Shown piece by piece: positions 17,096-26,000 of a DNA stretch of 64,000 nucleotides; within the stretch, counting starts at the first letter, position 1; each line of letters opens with the position of its first letter. This DNA comes from CAWFKS01 sp963816435 (GTDB taxonomy: Bacteria > Pseudomonadota > Alphaproteobacteria > Rhizobiales > Rhizobiaceae). The notes beneath the pieces are model-generated. The model was given only the letters and a program-made list of their open reading frames with translations. It searched no databases and was not told the DNA's origin. A program made the translations under genes and the position numbers. The DNA is taken from contig CAWFKS010000018.1 in the NCBI GenBank assembly GCA_963816435.1, positions 186,001-250,000 of the forward strand. Direction: 5' to 3'.

Positions 17096-18424
17096 CTAGC
17101 GTTCGCCGAACAGTTCGCGCCAGCGTGGGGCGCGGGCGGCGACGACGGACAACAGCCTCTCGGCCTCCGGCTCCCCGGTCGGCAGCATCAGGGTGATGAA
17201 ACCGCGCCTGGCGATGTAGATGCCGTCCTCGAGCAAGTCGAAAAACACGAGGTCGCGGATGCGCCTGTCGCAGGAAGCGAGCTCGGCAACCCGCGTCGGA
17301 GCGGCGCGCAGCGGATGAAGGTTCATCAGCGAGCCGAGGCCGGAGGCCACCAGCGGCAAATCCTCCCTGGCGAACAGCGCGTTGAGTGCCTCGCGCAGCC
17401 TGTCGCCGCGCGCGCTCAGCTCGCTTGCGGCCTCCGGCGTGTAGATACTGCCCAGCCCCACCGTACCCGCCGCCATCGTCAGCACGTTGTTGTTGAACGT
17501 GCCCGCGTGCGGCATCGAACCGGGCCGGCTTGGATCGAAGAGACGCATGATGTCCTGGCGCCCGCCAAAGGCGCCGAACGACATGCCGCCGCCGATATAT
17601 TTTCCCATGGTTGTAAGGTCGGGCAGGATGCCCAGCATTTCCTGCCGTCCTCCGGGCGCAAGCCGCGACGTCATTACCTCGTCGAAGATGAGCAGCGCGC
17701 CGCCGGCCGCCGTCTCCTCGCGCAGCATCGCCAGAAACTCGGGATCGCCGGGAATGCAGCCGCCCGAGCCAATCATCGGCTCCACCAGCACCGCGGCCAG
17801 GTCGTCGCGGTGCTCGCGGATCAGCGCGCGGGTCGCCTCCACTTCGTTGTAGGGCGCCACGACGAAGCGATGCGGCACGTTCACCGGCGAACCGCCGCCG
17901 GCGAAGGTCATCAGGCCGCCGTGATAGCCGCCTTCGAAGACGACGATGGTCTGGCGGCCCGTGAAGGCCTTGGCCAGCGACAGCGCGAGAAGATTCGCCT
18001 CCGTGCCGGAATTGGTGAAGCGCACCAGTTCCACCGAGGGGAAGCGTCCGCACACGAGCTCGGCCAGTCCGGCTTCCAGCGGGCCGTGGCCGCCGAGATT
18101 GATGCCGCGCTGCAGCGCCTTCTCCACCGCGTCGCGGATGTCCGGATTGGAGTGCCCATAGATGCCGGCCGTGTACTCGCCGAGGAAATCGATATATTCG
18201 TGGCCGTCGGCATCCTCGACGCGGCAGCCTTCGCCGCGCATGAAGGTGAGCGGGAACGGGTCGTAGTAGAGCACGCTGCGCGTGTTGCCGCCCGGCAGGA
18301 AGCGCGCGGCCTTGCGGTGCATCTCGCCGCTCTTCGGATTGCGTGCGGAAAAGACGTCGGCAGCCTCGTCGAGTGCCGCCTGCAACGGGTCGGCGGAGGT
18401 GTTGCGTTGCCCGGTGGCGCTCAT
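17096..18424 (-). CDS. class III aminotransferase, glutamate-1-semialdehyde aminomutase-like
   Basis: A 442-residue PLP enzyme. The PLP phosphate and ring contacts appear as LIFDEVMTSR, the Schiff-base lysine in LTTMGKYIGGGMSFG, and an N-terminal substrate segment as YIDFLGEYTAGIYGHSNPDI. The family includes HemL and many omega-amino-acid transaminases. The linkage to an amidase and the absence of haem genes argue for catabolism, not tetrapyrrole synthesis. The ATG at 18424 is preceded by GGAGAGGG; a longer frame to 18610 overlaps the divergent promoter region and is rejected. A TetR gene diverges upstream and could control it. Confidence 0.87.
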   Translation of the reverse strand: MSATGQRNTSADPLQAALDEAADVFSARNPKSGEMHRKAARFLPGGNTRSVLYYDPFPLTFMRGEGCRVEDADGHEYIDFLGEYTAGIYGHSNPDIRDAVEKALQRGINLGGHGPLEAGLAELVCGRFPSVELVRFTNSGTEANLLALSLAKAFTGRQTIVVFEGGYHGGLMTFAGGGSPVNVPHRFVVAPYNEVEATRALIREHRDDLAAVLVEPMIGSGGCIPGDPEFLAMLREETAAGGALLIFDEVMTSRLAPGGRQEMLGILPDLTTMGKYIGGGMSFGAFGGRQDIMRLFDPSRPGSMPHAGTFNNNVLTMAAGTVGLGSIYTPEAASELSARGDRLREALNALFAREDLPLVASGLGSLMNLHPLRAAPTRVAELASCDRRIRDLVFFDLLEDGIYIARRGFITLMLPTGEPEAERLLSVVAARAPRWRELFGER

Positions 18425-18562
18425 GGGCCCTCTCCTTTCGCGGTTACCCGGCAGTGGACGGTTCTGTATGGAGCGAAAACGCCGGCGCACCAAGCGCCGC
18501 CAACCGGAAACGCGCTGGGCCAGCAGGATGGAGCGTGCCGACCCTGCATCGGGCACCATTGG

Positions 18563-18600
18563 ATTGGACACTTGAATTAATTGAACATTCGTTTCATTAT
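18563..18600. promoter_or_regulatory. divergent promoter with candidate TetR operator
   Basis: An AT-rich patch between the divergent aminotransferase and TetR genes carries the imperfect dyad TGAA-CATTCGT-TTCA (18582-18596), about 25 bases before the TetR start. TetR regulators usually bind such dyads at their own promoter. This is a by-eye candidate only. Confidence 0.4.
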
Positions 18601-18621
18601 TTGTCTCCACGGGAGGATGGA

Positions 18622-19266
18622 ATGGCGCGAACTGCCGGATCGGTTGGCGAAAGAACGGAAGCGGCGCTGCGCGAGGCCGCGCTTCGGCTGATGGCGCTGC
18701 GCGGCTACGAGGCCGTGTCGATGCGCCAGCTCGCCGCCGACATCGGCCTGCAGCCGGCCGCGCTCTACCGCTATTTCCCGACCAAGGAAGACCTGCTGTT
18801 CACGCTGATGCGCGAGCACATGGAGAACCTGATCGAAAGCTGGCGATCGGCCCGGCCGGTCACCGGCGACCCCGTGGTGCGGCTTGCCGCCTTCGTGCGC
18901 AACCATATCGGCTTCCACGTCGCGCGCCGCCATTCCACCCACGTCTCCAACATGGAACTCAGAAGCCTGTCGCACGACAGGCTGAGCCACATATTGAAGC
19001 TGAGAAGCGGCTACGAAAAGGAGCTGCGCCAGATCCTGCGCGAGGGCCAGGAGGCAGGCCTCTTCGAGGTCGACGACGTGACGCTGACGGCCATGGCGAT
19101 CATCCAGATGATCACCGGCGTCATCGTCTGGTTCCGGCCGGACGAGCGGCTGTCGGTCCAGGAAGTGGCCGAGACATACCATCGAATGACCATGCGCCTC
19201 GTCGGCGCTGAAACGACCAGGGAGAACGGCGATGTACACGCACGCCATGAACTTCGGGCTTGGTGA
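18622..19266 (+). CDS. TetR-family transcriptional regulator of the leucine/isovalerate cluster
   Basis: A 214-residue repressor with the N-terminal TetR helix-turn-helix (EAALREAALRLMALRGYEAV, then LAADIGLQPAALYRYFPTKE) and a helical ligand domain that probably senses an acyl-CoA. The ATG at 18622 follows GGGAGG. Its end overlaps the start of the isovaleryl-CoA dehydrogenase gene by 35 bases, so the two are co-transcribed and the regulator is very likely autoregulatory for this operon. It differs from LiuR, the MerR-type leucine regulator of other proteobacteria. Confidence 0.85.
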   Translation: MARTAGSVGERTEAALREAALRLMALRGYEAVSMRQLAADIGLQPAALYRYFPTKEDLLFTLMREHMENLIESWRSARPVTGDPVVRLAAFVRNHIGFHVARRHSTHVSNMELRSLSHDRLSHILKLRSGYEKELRQILREGQEAGLFEVDDVTLTAMAIIQMITGVIVWFRPDERLSVQEVAETYHRMTMRLVGAETTRENGDVHARHELRAW

Positions 19267-20392
19267 GGAGATCGAGGCGCTGCGCGACATGGTGCAGCGC
19301 TTCGCCCAGGACCGGATCGCGCCGCGAGCGGCAGAGATCGATCGCGACAACGACTTTCCGGCCGGGTTGTGGGCCGAACTCGGCGAACTCGGGCTGCTCG
19401 GCATCACCGCCGAACCCGAATATGGCGGCTCCGGCATGGGCTACGTCGCGCATGTCGTGGCGATGGAGGAGATTTCGCGTGCCTCCGCCGCGGTCGGGCT
19501 TTCCTACGGCGCGCACTCCAATCTGTGCGTCAACCAGATCCGCCGCTGGGGCACCGAGGAGCAGAAGCAGAAATACCTGCCGGGCCTGTGCGCCGGCACC
19601 TCGGTCGGTGCGCTCGCCATGTCGGAGACGGGTGCGGGCTCCGACGTCGTGTCGATGAAGCTGAAGGCCGAAAAGCGCAACGACCGCTACGTGCTCAACG
19701 GCTCCAAGATGTGGATCACCAACGGGCCGGACGCCGACACGCTCGTCGTCTACGCCAAGTCCGACGCCGACGCCGGCTCGCGCGGCATCACTGCCTTCCT
19801 GATCGAGAAGACCATGAAGGGGTTTTCGGTCGCCCAGAAGCTCGACAAGCTCGGCATGCGCGGCTCCAACACCGGCGAACTGGTGTTCGAGGACGTCGAG
19901 GTGCCGTTCGAGAACGTGCTGCACCAGGAGGGCAAGGGCGTCGAGGTGCTGATGTCGGGCCTCGACTACGAGCGCGTGGTGCTGTCGGGCGGTCCGCTCG
20001 GCATCATGGCGGCCGCCCTCGACGTCGCCGTGCCCTATGTGCGCGAGCGGCGCCAGTTCGACCGGCCGATCGGCGAGTTCCAACTCGTCCAGGGCAAGCT
20101 CGCCGACATGTACACGACGATGAACGCCTCGCGCGCCTACGTTTACGCGGTCGCCGCGGCCTGCGACCGCGGCGCCACGACGCGCAAGGACGCGGCCGGC
20201 TGCATCCTCTATTCGGCCGAAAAGGCGACGCAGATCGCGCTCGACGCTATCCAGCTTCTCGGCGGCAACGGCTACATCAACGAATACCCTACGGGGCGCC
20301 TGCTGCGCGATGCCAAGCTCTACGAGATCGGCGCCGGCACTTCCGAGATCAGGCGCTGGCTGATCGGCCGCGAAATGATGGTGGAGGGCTGA
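19232..20392 (+). CDS. ivd: isovaleryl-CoA dehydrogenase
   Basis: FAD-dependent acyl-CoA dehydrogenase (386 residues) converting isovaleryl-CoA to 3-methylcrotonyl-CoA in leucine breakdown and passing electrons to ETF. FAD and substrate motifs include ALAMSETGAGSDVVSMKLKA and KMWITNGPDADTL. The catalytic glutamate lies in the helix-G position (SGLDYERVVLSGG), which is where isovaleryl-CoA dehydrogenases carry it, unlike other family members. The C-terminus has IQLLGGNGYINEYPTGRLLR. Both methylcrotonyl-CoA carboxylase genes follow within 8 kb on the same strand, and ETF-ubiquinone oxidoreductase is encoded at 35.6 kb. Confidence 0.93.
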   Translation: MYTHAMNFGLGEEIEALRDMVQRFAQDRIAPRAAEIDRDNDFPAGLWAELGELGLLGITAEPEYGGSGMGYVAHVVAMEEISRASAAVGLSYGAHSNLCVNQIRRWGTEEQKQKYLPGLCAGTSVGALAMSETGAGSDVVSMKLKAEKRNDRYVLNGSKMWITNGPDADTLVVYAKSDADAGSRGITAFLIEKTMKGFSVAQKLDKLGMRGSNTGELVFEDVEVPFENVLHQEGKGVEVLMSGLDYERVVLSGGPLGIMAAALDVAVPYVRERRQFDRPIGEFQLVQGKLADMYTTMNASRAYVYAVAAACDRGATTRKDAAGCILYSAEKATQIALDAIQLLGGNGYINEYPTGRLLRDAKLYEIGAGTSEIRRWLIGREMMVEG

Positions 20393-20467
20393 ATGGTATT
20401 TTTCCGGTGATTTGCCATCATTCGCTGAAAATGCCAAACTCCGGCATCAGCAACAGGAGATCGTTCG

Positions 20468-20851
20468 ATGGCTGCCCGCAAAGGTCTCGCCGAAGACGCA
20501 CCCTCTTTCGATCATGGCGAAACCGGCCTCAAATCCGTGGACTACACGCAGTTGAAGATCAACTCGGCCGGGCGGGTCGTCATTCCGGCGGAGATGCGCG
20601 CGGCCATGCTGGTGGAACCGGGCGACACGCTCAGCGCGCACGTCGAGGACGGCGAGCTGCGTATCGTCTCGCCGAAGGCGGCGCTCAAGCGCGTGCAGGC
20701 CTTTGCCCGCAAGTGGAAGGCCGAGCATCCCGGCGAGAGCGTGGTCGACGAGCTGATCGCGGAGCGGCGCGAAGAGGCGAGGCGCGAGGACGAGCGCTAC
20801 GAACGGTTCGAGCGGGAGGCGGCGGAAATTGCCGGCAAGGGCTCGCACTAG
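20468..20851 (+). CDS. AbrB/SpoVT-fold antitoxin
   Basis: A 127-residue antitoxin with a swapped-hairpin DNA-binding domain at residues about 25-70 (YTQLKINSAGRVVIPAEMRA, then GDTLSAHVEDGELRI). A charged helical tail (EERREEARREDERYERF-like) should wrap the toxin. It ends in TAG, which overlaps the GTG of the PIN toxin by one base, the usual coupling of vapBC-type pairs. It sits between ivd and the rest of the leucine genes. Confidence 0.85.
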   Translation: MAARKGLAEDAPSFDHGETGLKSVDYTQLKINSAGRVVIPAEMRAAMLVEPGDTLSAHVEDGELRIVSPKAALKRVQAFARKWKAEHPGESVVDELIAERREEARREDERYERFEREAAEIAGKGSH

Positions 20852-21234
20852 TGGCCGGCTATGTCTTCGACGCATCCGCCTTTCTCGCCATCGTCCGCAA
20901 CGAGCCGGGCGCGGATGCGGCGATCGCGAAGTTGCCCGGCGCGGCGATGTCGGCCGTCAATGCCAGCGAAGCGCTGATGCATGGCGCCGAAAAGGGTGCG
21001 CCTGTCGATATGATGCGCCAGTTGCTGAGGTCGCATCGGGTCGATCTGGTGACGTTCGGGGAAGATCTCGCCGTCGCCACGGCGCAGCTGCGTGCTGCGA
21101 CGAAGAAGGCCGGGCTTTCGTTTGCCGACCGCGCCTGCATCGCCACCGCCGTCAGGCTCGACGCGACCGTCGTCACGGCGGACCGCGTCTGGGGCGACCT
21201 CGACCTGCCATGCGCGGTCGAGCTCATCCGATGA
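20851..21234 (+). CDS. PIN-domain toxin (VapC-type ribonuclease)
   Basis: A 127-residue PIN-domain protein, predicted endoribonuclease toxin neutralised by the antitoxin encoded immediately upstream. The acidic metal-binding residues are in YVFDASAFLAI, NASEALMHGA, LSFADRACIATA and VVTADRVWGDL, so the active site looks intact. The start is the GTG at 20851, one base overlapping the antitoxin stop; no ATG fits. The N-terminus MAGYVFDASAF is typical of alphaproteobacterial VapC. Confidence 0.87.
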   Translation: MAGYVFDASAFLAIVRNEPGADAAIAKLPGAAMSAVNASEALMHGAEKGAPVDMMRQLLRSHRVDLVTFGEDLAVATAQLRAATKKAGLSFADRACIATAVRLDATVVTADRVWGDLDLPCAVELIR

Positions 21235-21309
21235 TGCGCCCTTGCCGTCAGGCCACTGCGCCTCATCTGTCCGATAGCTGACGAGAAGCGAAGCAGGAGG
21301 AGACCGCCG

Positions 21310-22024
21310 ATGCCGCTCAGCGACCACCAGATCGCGCTCACCCAGGGCCAGGCCGCACAGTTTTCCGGGCTGAAGGCGCTGTTCATCAACTGCACGCTGA
21401 AATCGTCGGCGCAGGGGCACTCGCATACCGAAACGCTGATGGCCGATGCCATGGAGCTGATGGAGCGCTGCGGTGTGACCGTCGACTATCTGCGCGCCGC
21501 CGACCACCAGATCGCCTTCGGCGTGCAGCCCGACATGCGCGAGCATGGTGCCGCGCGCGACGACTGGCCGGAGATCTTCTGGCCGAAGGTGAAGGACGCC
21601 CACATCCTGGTCATCGGCACGCCGCTGTGGCTCGGCGAGGAAAGCTCGATCTGCCGCGTCGTCATCGAGCGGCTCTACGCGCATTCGGCGCAGCGCAACG
21701 ACAAGGGCCAGTACGTCTTCTACGGCAAGACCGGCGGCGCCATCATCACCGGCAACGAGGACGGCATCAAGCACGCCTCGATGACCTGCCTGTTCGCCAT
21801 GCAGCATGTCGGCTACACCATCCCGCCGCAGGCCGATTGCGGCTGGATCGGCGAGGCCGGGCCCCGGCCCATCCTACGGCGACGAGCTCGACGACGGCAG
21901 CCATGCCGGGTTTTCCAACGATTTCACGCGCCGCAACCTCACCTTCATGAGCTTCAACCTGATGCACATGGCAAGAATGCTCGCCGACGCCGGCGGCATT
22001 CCCGCCCACGGCAACACGGTCTGA
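21310..22024 (+). CDS. NAD(P)H-dependent FMN reductase/flavodoxin-fold protein (one-base frameshift)
   Basis: Flavodoxin-fold protein of 237 residues after correction. The phosphate loop is FINCTLKSSAQGHSHTETLM, followed by ILVIGTPLWLGEESSICRVV and a NADPH-dependent FMN-reductase-like FYGKTGGAIITGNEDG. A run of four C at 21862-21865 has one C too many; with three, the frame reads GEAGPGPSYGDELDDGSHAG and continues to IPAHGNTV. It lies between the VapC-type toxin and the methylcrotonyl-CoA carboxylase gene (34 bases upstream), so it may be part of that transcript. No known role in leucine breakdown. Confidence 0.8.
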
Positions 22025-22058
22025 GCCTTCCGCGCCAAGCCCCCTCCCCGGAGCCCCG

Positions 22059-23670
22059 ATGACGACGATCAGCAGCCAGATCAACCCCGCCTCCGACGCC
22101 TTCCGCGCCAACCGCGAACGCATGGAGGCGCTTCTCGCCGACATCGCCGACAAGGCGAGCACGGTCGAACAGGGCGGGCCGGAAGAGCAGCGCAAGCGCC
22201 ACGTCTCGCGCGGCAAGCTGCTGCCGCGCCAGCGGCTCGCCCAGCTTCTCGACGCCGGCGCGCCGTTTCTCGAAATCGGCCAGTTCGCGGCCTGGGACAT
22301 GTATGGCGGCGACATTGCCTCGGCCGGCATGATCGCCGGAGTCGGCCGCGTCGAGGGGCGCGAGGTGATGGTCGTCGTCAACGACGCCACGGTGAAGGGC
22401 GGCACCTACTATCCGCTGACCGTGAAGAAGCACCTGCGCGCCCAGGAGATCGCGCTGCAGAACAATCTGCCGTGCATCTACCTGGTCGATTCGGGCGGAG
22501 CCAACCTGCCCAACCAGGACGAGGTGTTTCCCGACCGCGAGCATTTCGGGCGCATCTTCTACAACCAGGCCAACATGTCGGCCCGCAACATCCCGCAGAT
22601 CGCCTGCGTCATGGGCTCGTGCACGGCCGGCGGCGCCTACGTGCCGGCGATGAGCGACGAGACGGTGATGGTGAGGAAGCAGGCGACCATCTTCCTCGGC
22701 GGCCCGCCGCTGGTGAAGGCCGCCACCGGCGAGGACGTGACGGCCGAAGAGCTCGGCGGCGCGGACCTGCACACCCGCCAGTCCGGCGTTGCCGACCATT
22801 ACGCGCTCGACGACGAGCACGCGCTGCAGATCGTGCGGCGGCTGGTTCGAGAAACCTCAACCGCACGCAAGCCGGCGCAGCTCGACGCTGCGCGAGCCGC
22901 GCCCGCCGCTCCACGACCCGGCCGAGATCTACGGCATCGTGCCGGCCGACACGCGCACGCCCTATGACGCGCGCGAGATCATCGCGCGCATCGTCGATGC
23001 CTCGGAGTTCGACGAGTTCAAGCAGAACTACGGCACGACGCTGGTCACCGGCTTCGCCCATATCCACGGCATGCCTGTCGGCATCATCGCCAACAACGGC
23101 GTGCTTTTCTCCGAAAGCGCGCTGAAGGGGGCGCATTTCATCGAGCTGTGCTGCCAGCGAAAAATCCCGCTGGTCTTCTTGCAGAACATCACCGGCTTCA
23201 TGGTCGGCAAGAAATACGAGGCCGGCGGCATCGCGCGCGACGGCGCCAAGCTGGTGACGGCGGTCGCCACCGCGTCGGTGCCGAAATTCACGGTCATCGT
23301 CGGCGGCTCGTTCGGGGCGGGCAATTACGGCATGTGCGGGCGCGCCTATTCGCCCCGCTTCCTGTGGATGTGGCCCAACGCCCGCATCTCGGTGATGGGC
23401 GGCGAGCAGGCCGCGACCGTGCTTTCGATGGTCCGGCGCGAGGGCATCGAGCGCAAGGGCGGCACCTGGTCGGCGGAGGAAGAGGCCGAATTCAAGAAGC
23501 CGATCCTGGAAAAATACGAGCGCGAGGGAAACCCGCTCTATTCGTCCGCGAGGCTGTGGGACGACGGCATCATCGACCCGGCCAAGACCCGCGAGGTGCT
23601 GGCGCTGAGCCTTTCGGCGTCGCTGAACGCCGAGATCGAGGAGACGAAGTTCGGCGTGTTCAGGATGTGA
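22059..23670 (+). CDS. mccB: methylcrotonyl-CoA carboxylase, carboxyltransferase (beta) subunit (frameshifted)
   Basis: Biotin-dependent carboxyltransferase that moves CO2 from carboxybiotin to 3-methylcrotonyl-CoA. The corrected length of 535 residues is exactly the usual size. Recognisable parts are LPCIYLVDSGGANLPNQDEV, the oxyanion segments GSCTAGGAYVPAMSDE and FTVIVGGSFGAGNYGMCGRA, and the C-terminal RISVMGGEQAATVL. Four extra bases within 41 bp (about 22847, 22853, 22865 and 22887) scramble the region that should read VENLNRRKPAQLDLREPRPP. The family is clear on both sides. Cognate to the biotin-bearing alpha subunit at 27956. Confidence 0.9.
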
Positions 23671-23699
23671 AGGTACGAGCGCTCCCGAGCGCCTGCATC

Positions 23700-23728
23700 T
23701 TGAATGAATCTCATTTGAGATACATATT
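23700..23728 (+). promoter_or_regulatory. promoter and autoregulatory operator of the dinJ-yafQ-type module
   Basis: A perfect dyad ATCTCA-TT-TGAGAT (23708-23721) sits inside the 17-base spacer between a -35-like TTGAAT (23700-23705) and a -10-like CATATT (23723-23728), about 20 bases before the antitoxin start. Antitoxin-toxin complexes of this family repress their own promoter through such palindromes. Confidence 0.6.
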
Positions 23729-23748
23729 TGGCCCTTCAGGAGCCAGTC

Positions 23749-24030
23749 ATGACCGCACGCACATCCATGCTTCACGTCCGCATCGAGGACGACACCAAGG
23801 TAAAGGCGACGGCCGCGCTCGAAGCCATGGGGCTTTCCGTGTCGGACGCGGTGCGCATCTTTCTCAAGCGCGTGGTCGCCGACCAGGCATTTCCGCTGGA
23901 ACTCAAGGTTCCCAATGCGGAGACCCGCGCCGCGATGGAAGAGGCCGACGAGATCGCCGCGAACCGTGCCTCGCGCTTCGTCGATCCCGATGCGTTGATG
24001 GCCAATCTCGACAAGGCCGGTGGCCGGTAG
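23749..24030 (+). CDS. dinJ: RelB/DinJ-family antitoxin
   Basis: A 93-residue antitoxin with the ribbon-helix-helix N-terminus TSMLHVRIEDDTKVKATAAL and the DinJ signature LSVSDAVRIFLKRVVADQAF. The C-terminal part should bind and neutralise the YafQ-like toxin, whose GTG start at 24020 overlaps this gene by 11 bases. The ATG at 23749 follows AGGAGCC. It is the first gene of the second toxin-antitoxin module inserted among the leucine genes. Confidence 0.88.
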   Translation: MTARTSMLHVRIEDDTKVKATAALEAMGLSVSDAVRIFLKRVVADQAFPLELKVPNAETRAAMEEADEIAANRASRFVDPDALMANLDKAGGR

Positions 24031-24334
24031 GCGCGCCTACCCGCCCCGCGCGGGCGACTACACCAAGACCTTCCTCAAGGACTGGCAGCGACTGTCGCGC
24101 TCCGGTCGATTCGACATGCATCGCCTGAAACGGGCGATGCTGCTCCTCATTGCCAATGACGGCCCGCTCGGCGCGGAATGGCGCGATCATCCGCTCAAGG
24201 GTGATTGGGCCGGGCATCGCGAATGCCGTGTCGGCGGCGATTTCCTGCTGACCTACAAGTTGGATGACGGCGGCAGGACGGGACAGGTCATCTTCGTGCG
24301 TTGCGGCACGCACTCGGACCTGTTTTCCGAATAG
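24020..24334 (+). CDS. yafQ: YafQ-family mRNA interferase toxin
   Basis: A 104-residue RelE-superfamily ribosome-dependent endoribonuclease. YafQ features are FLKDWQRLSRSG, PLKGDWAGHRECRVGGDFLL and the C-terminal VIFVRCGTHSDLF, which together supply the expected catalytic histidine and aspartate residues. The GTG start at 24020 lies inside the antitoxin gene. An intact toxin next to an intact antitoxin suggests a working module. Confidence 0.88.
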   Translation: MAGRRAYPPRAGDYTKTFLKDWQRLSRSGRFDMHRLKRAMLLLIANDGPLGAEWRDHPLKGDWAGHRECRVGGDFLLTYKLDDGGRTGQVIFVRCGTHSDLFSE

Positions 24335-24392
24335 CACAACCATCATTGGCTCTCGGCAAGACGGTCGATCCAAATCCCGTTATAGGTTCTAC

Positions 24393-25292
24393 ATGTCCTT
24401 TGGCGTCTTTATGCACCGCGCGGATTCGATCTACGACGACAGTCCGGCCGAGCGGTACCAGTTCCCGCCGCAATATCTCGCGGCGGGCAAAGGCCTGCGT
24501 CGGCGACTGGATCGTCTATCTGGAACCGACCAAGGTGCGCGACACGCGCGGCTATTTCGCCGTCGCGAAGGTGCAGGACATCGTTCCCGATCCCGGCACG
24601 CCCGGCATGTATCTGGCGATCATCGAGCCGGGCAGCTATCTCGACTTTGCCAATCCGGTGCCGTTCAGCGGGTCGCGCGGCATCATCGAGCGCGGCGTGC
24701 TCAATGAGCAGGGCCGGATTTCCGGCCGCGCACAGGCTGCCGTGCGACCGCTGTCGCCAGCCGACTTCTCGCGGATCGTCCAGGCCGGGCTCGACGAACC
24801 TGACATCCTGTTGCCCCGCACCGGCGAGGCCGAACCAGCCGGCTTCGAGGAAGACCAGGCGCCATTCGTGTTCGAGCAGGAGCGCGAGCGGGTGAGCGCG
24901 CTCACCAACCGCGTGCTGCGCGACCGCGTGTTCCGGCGCATCGTTCTCGACGCCTACGACCAGCGCTGCGCCGTCACCGGATTGAAGCTGATAAACGGCG
25001 GCGGGCGTGCGGAGGTTGAGGCCGCGCACATTCGCCCGGTCGAGCGCAACGGCCCGGACATCCATTACGCAACGGCATCGCGCTGTCGGGCACCGCGCAC
25101 TGGATGTTCGATCGCGGGCTGATCTCGCTGGCGGACGACCTCGAAATCCTCGTCTCGCGGCAGGTCAACGATCAGGAGAGCGTGCGCGCCATGATCAACC
25201 GCTCCGGCCGCGCGATCGCGCCGCAACGCACCTCGCAGCGCCCGCACCCGCATTTCCTCGCATGGCACCGCGAGCACTGCTTCAAGCAGTAG
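24393..25292 (+). CDS. HNH endonuclease, HNH_2 type (three single-base frameshifts)
   Basis: Putative restriction-type nuclease of 298 residues once three extra bases are removed (about 24483, 25060 and 25067). The N-terminal half (MSFGVFMHRADSIYDD, then YLARAKACVGDWIVYLEPTK) resembles a nucleic-acid or base-recognition module. The C-terminal half is an HNH_2 domain: DQRCAVTGLKL, the first histidine in VEAAHIRPVERNG, the asparagine in RNGIALSG and the last histidine in TAHWMFDRGLISL. It directly follows the YafQ-like toxin. No methyltransferase partner is present, so a restriction role is only suggested. The start at 24393 is uncertain; an in-frame ATG lies at 24411. Confidence 0.75.
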
Positions 25293-25528
25293 GCGCGAAC
25301 GTCAAATGCAGTTCGTCATCCCGGAAGACGCACGGCGCGAAGCGCCGCGGTGTCTGTCCGGGACCCATTCCGGAACAGATCGGCCACGCGAGGCGGCGGA
25401 GGAAGGTCGCCGCCGCTCTTGCCGCCAGCACGGCTATTCGTGTCGGCGTTACGGAATGGCTCCCGGACAGCCGGTCCTCGCTGCCGCTCGAACGGGCTTC
25501 CGGGATGACGAAGCGGAGATGTCGCGCG

Positions 25529-25676
25529 CCCCTACCTCCCCTCGACGGGGAGGTCGCGGAGGATTGCCGAGCATAAGCGAGGCGGTCTGACGCGGGTGGG
25601 GTGGGAACGCAGGGCGCGAGTCACCCCACCCGGCTCGCTTCGCTCGCCGACCTCCCCGTCGAGGGGAGGTAGGGCG
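25529..25676. repeat. nested palindromic repeat element (MITE/BIME-like)
   Basis: Two 27-base copies lie in inverted orientation at about 25530-25556 and 25648-25674. Each contains its own hairpin (ACCTCCCC-TCGAC-GGGGAGGT). Between them is a second inverted pair, CGGGTGGGGTG (25593-25603) with CACCCCACCCG (25622-25632). The whole could fold into one long cruciform. Similar palindromes are common between genes in rhizobial genomes. Confidence 0.8.
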
Positions 25677-25730
25677 CCGACGCTGCGGCCAGCCACCCGA
25701 GGATGACGGGCGAGGAGCGCGGAGAGCTCG

Positions 25731-25780
25731 TTCTTCTCCCCGATGGGGAGAAGGTGGCCCGCAGGGCCGGATGAGGGGGC
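25731..25780. repeat. rhizobial-type intergenic palindrome
   Basis: The perfect dyad TTCTCCCC-GA-TGGGGAGAA style hairpin is followed by AGGTGGCCCGCAGGGCCGG and ATGAGGGG. This sequence type recurs between genes in Rhizobium and Mesorhizobium genomes (recalled, not searched). Confidence 0.65.
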
Positions 25781-26000
25781 CGGCGTGGACAGCCGCGCCT
25801 CCCCGCATCGCCCAACCCTTTGTTCCCGCTGACTACTCCCCATTCCCCACTCCCTCATTTATCCCCACCCTTCCAACCTCCCCTACCATCGCCCTCAGTC
25901 CCTTCCGCGGGAACACCGATCATGACGGTGATTGCGTGGGGAGGGACCGGCGCCTCCGTCGGATCGCGTAACGTGCGCGGTTCGTCCGGGGCGGCACTGT

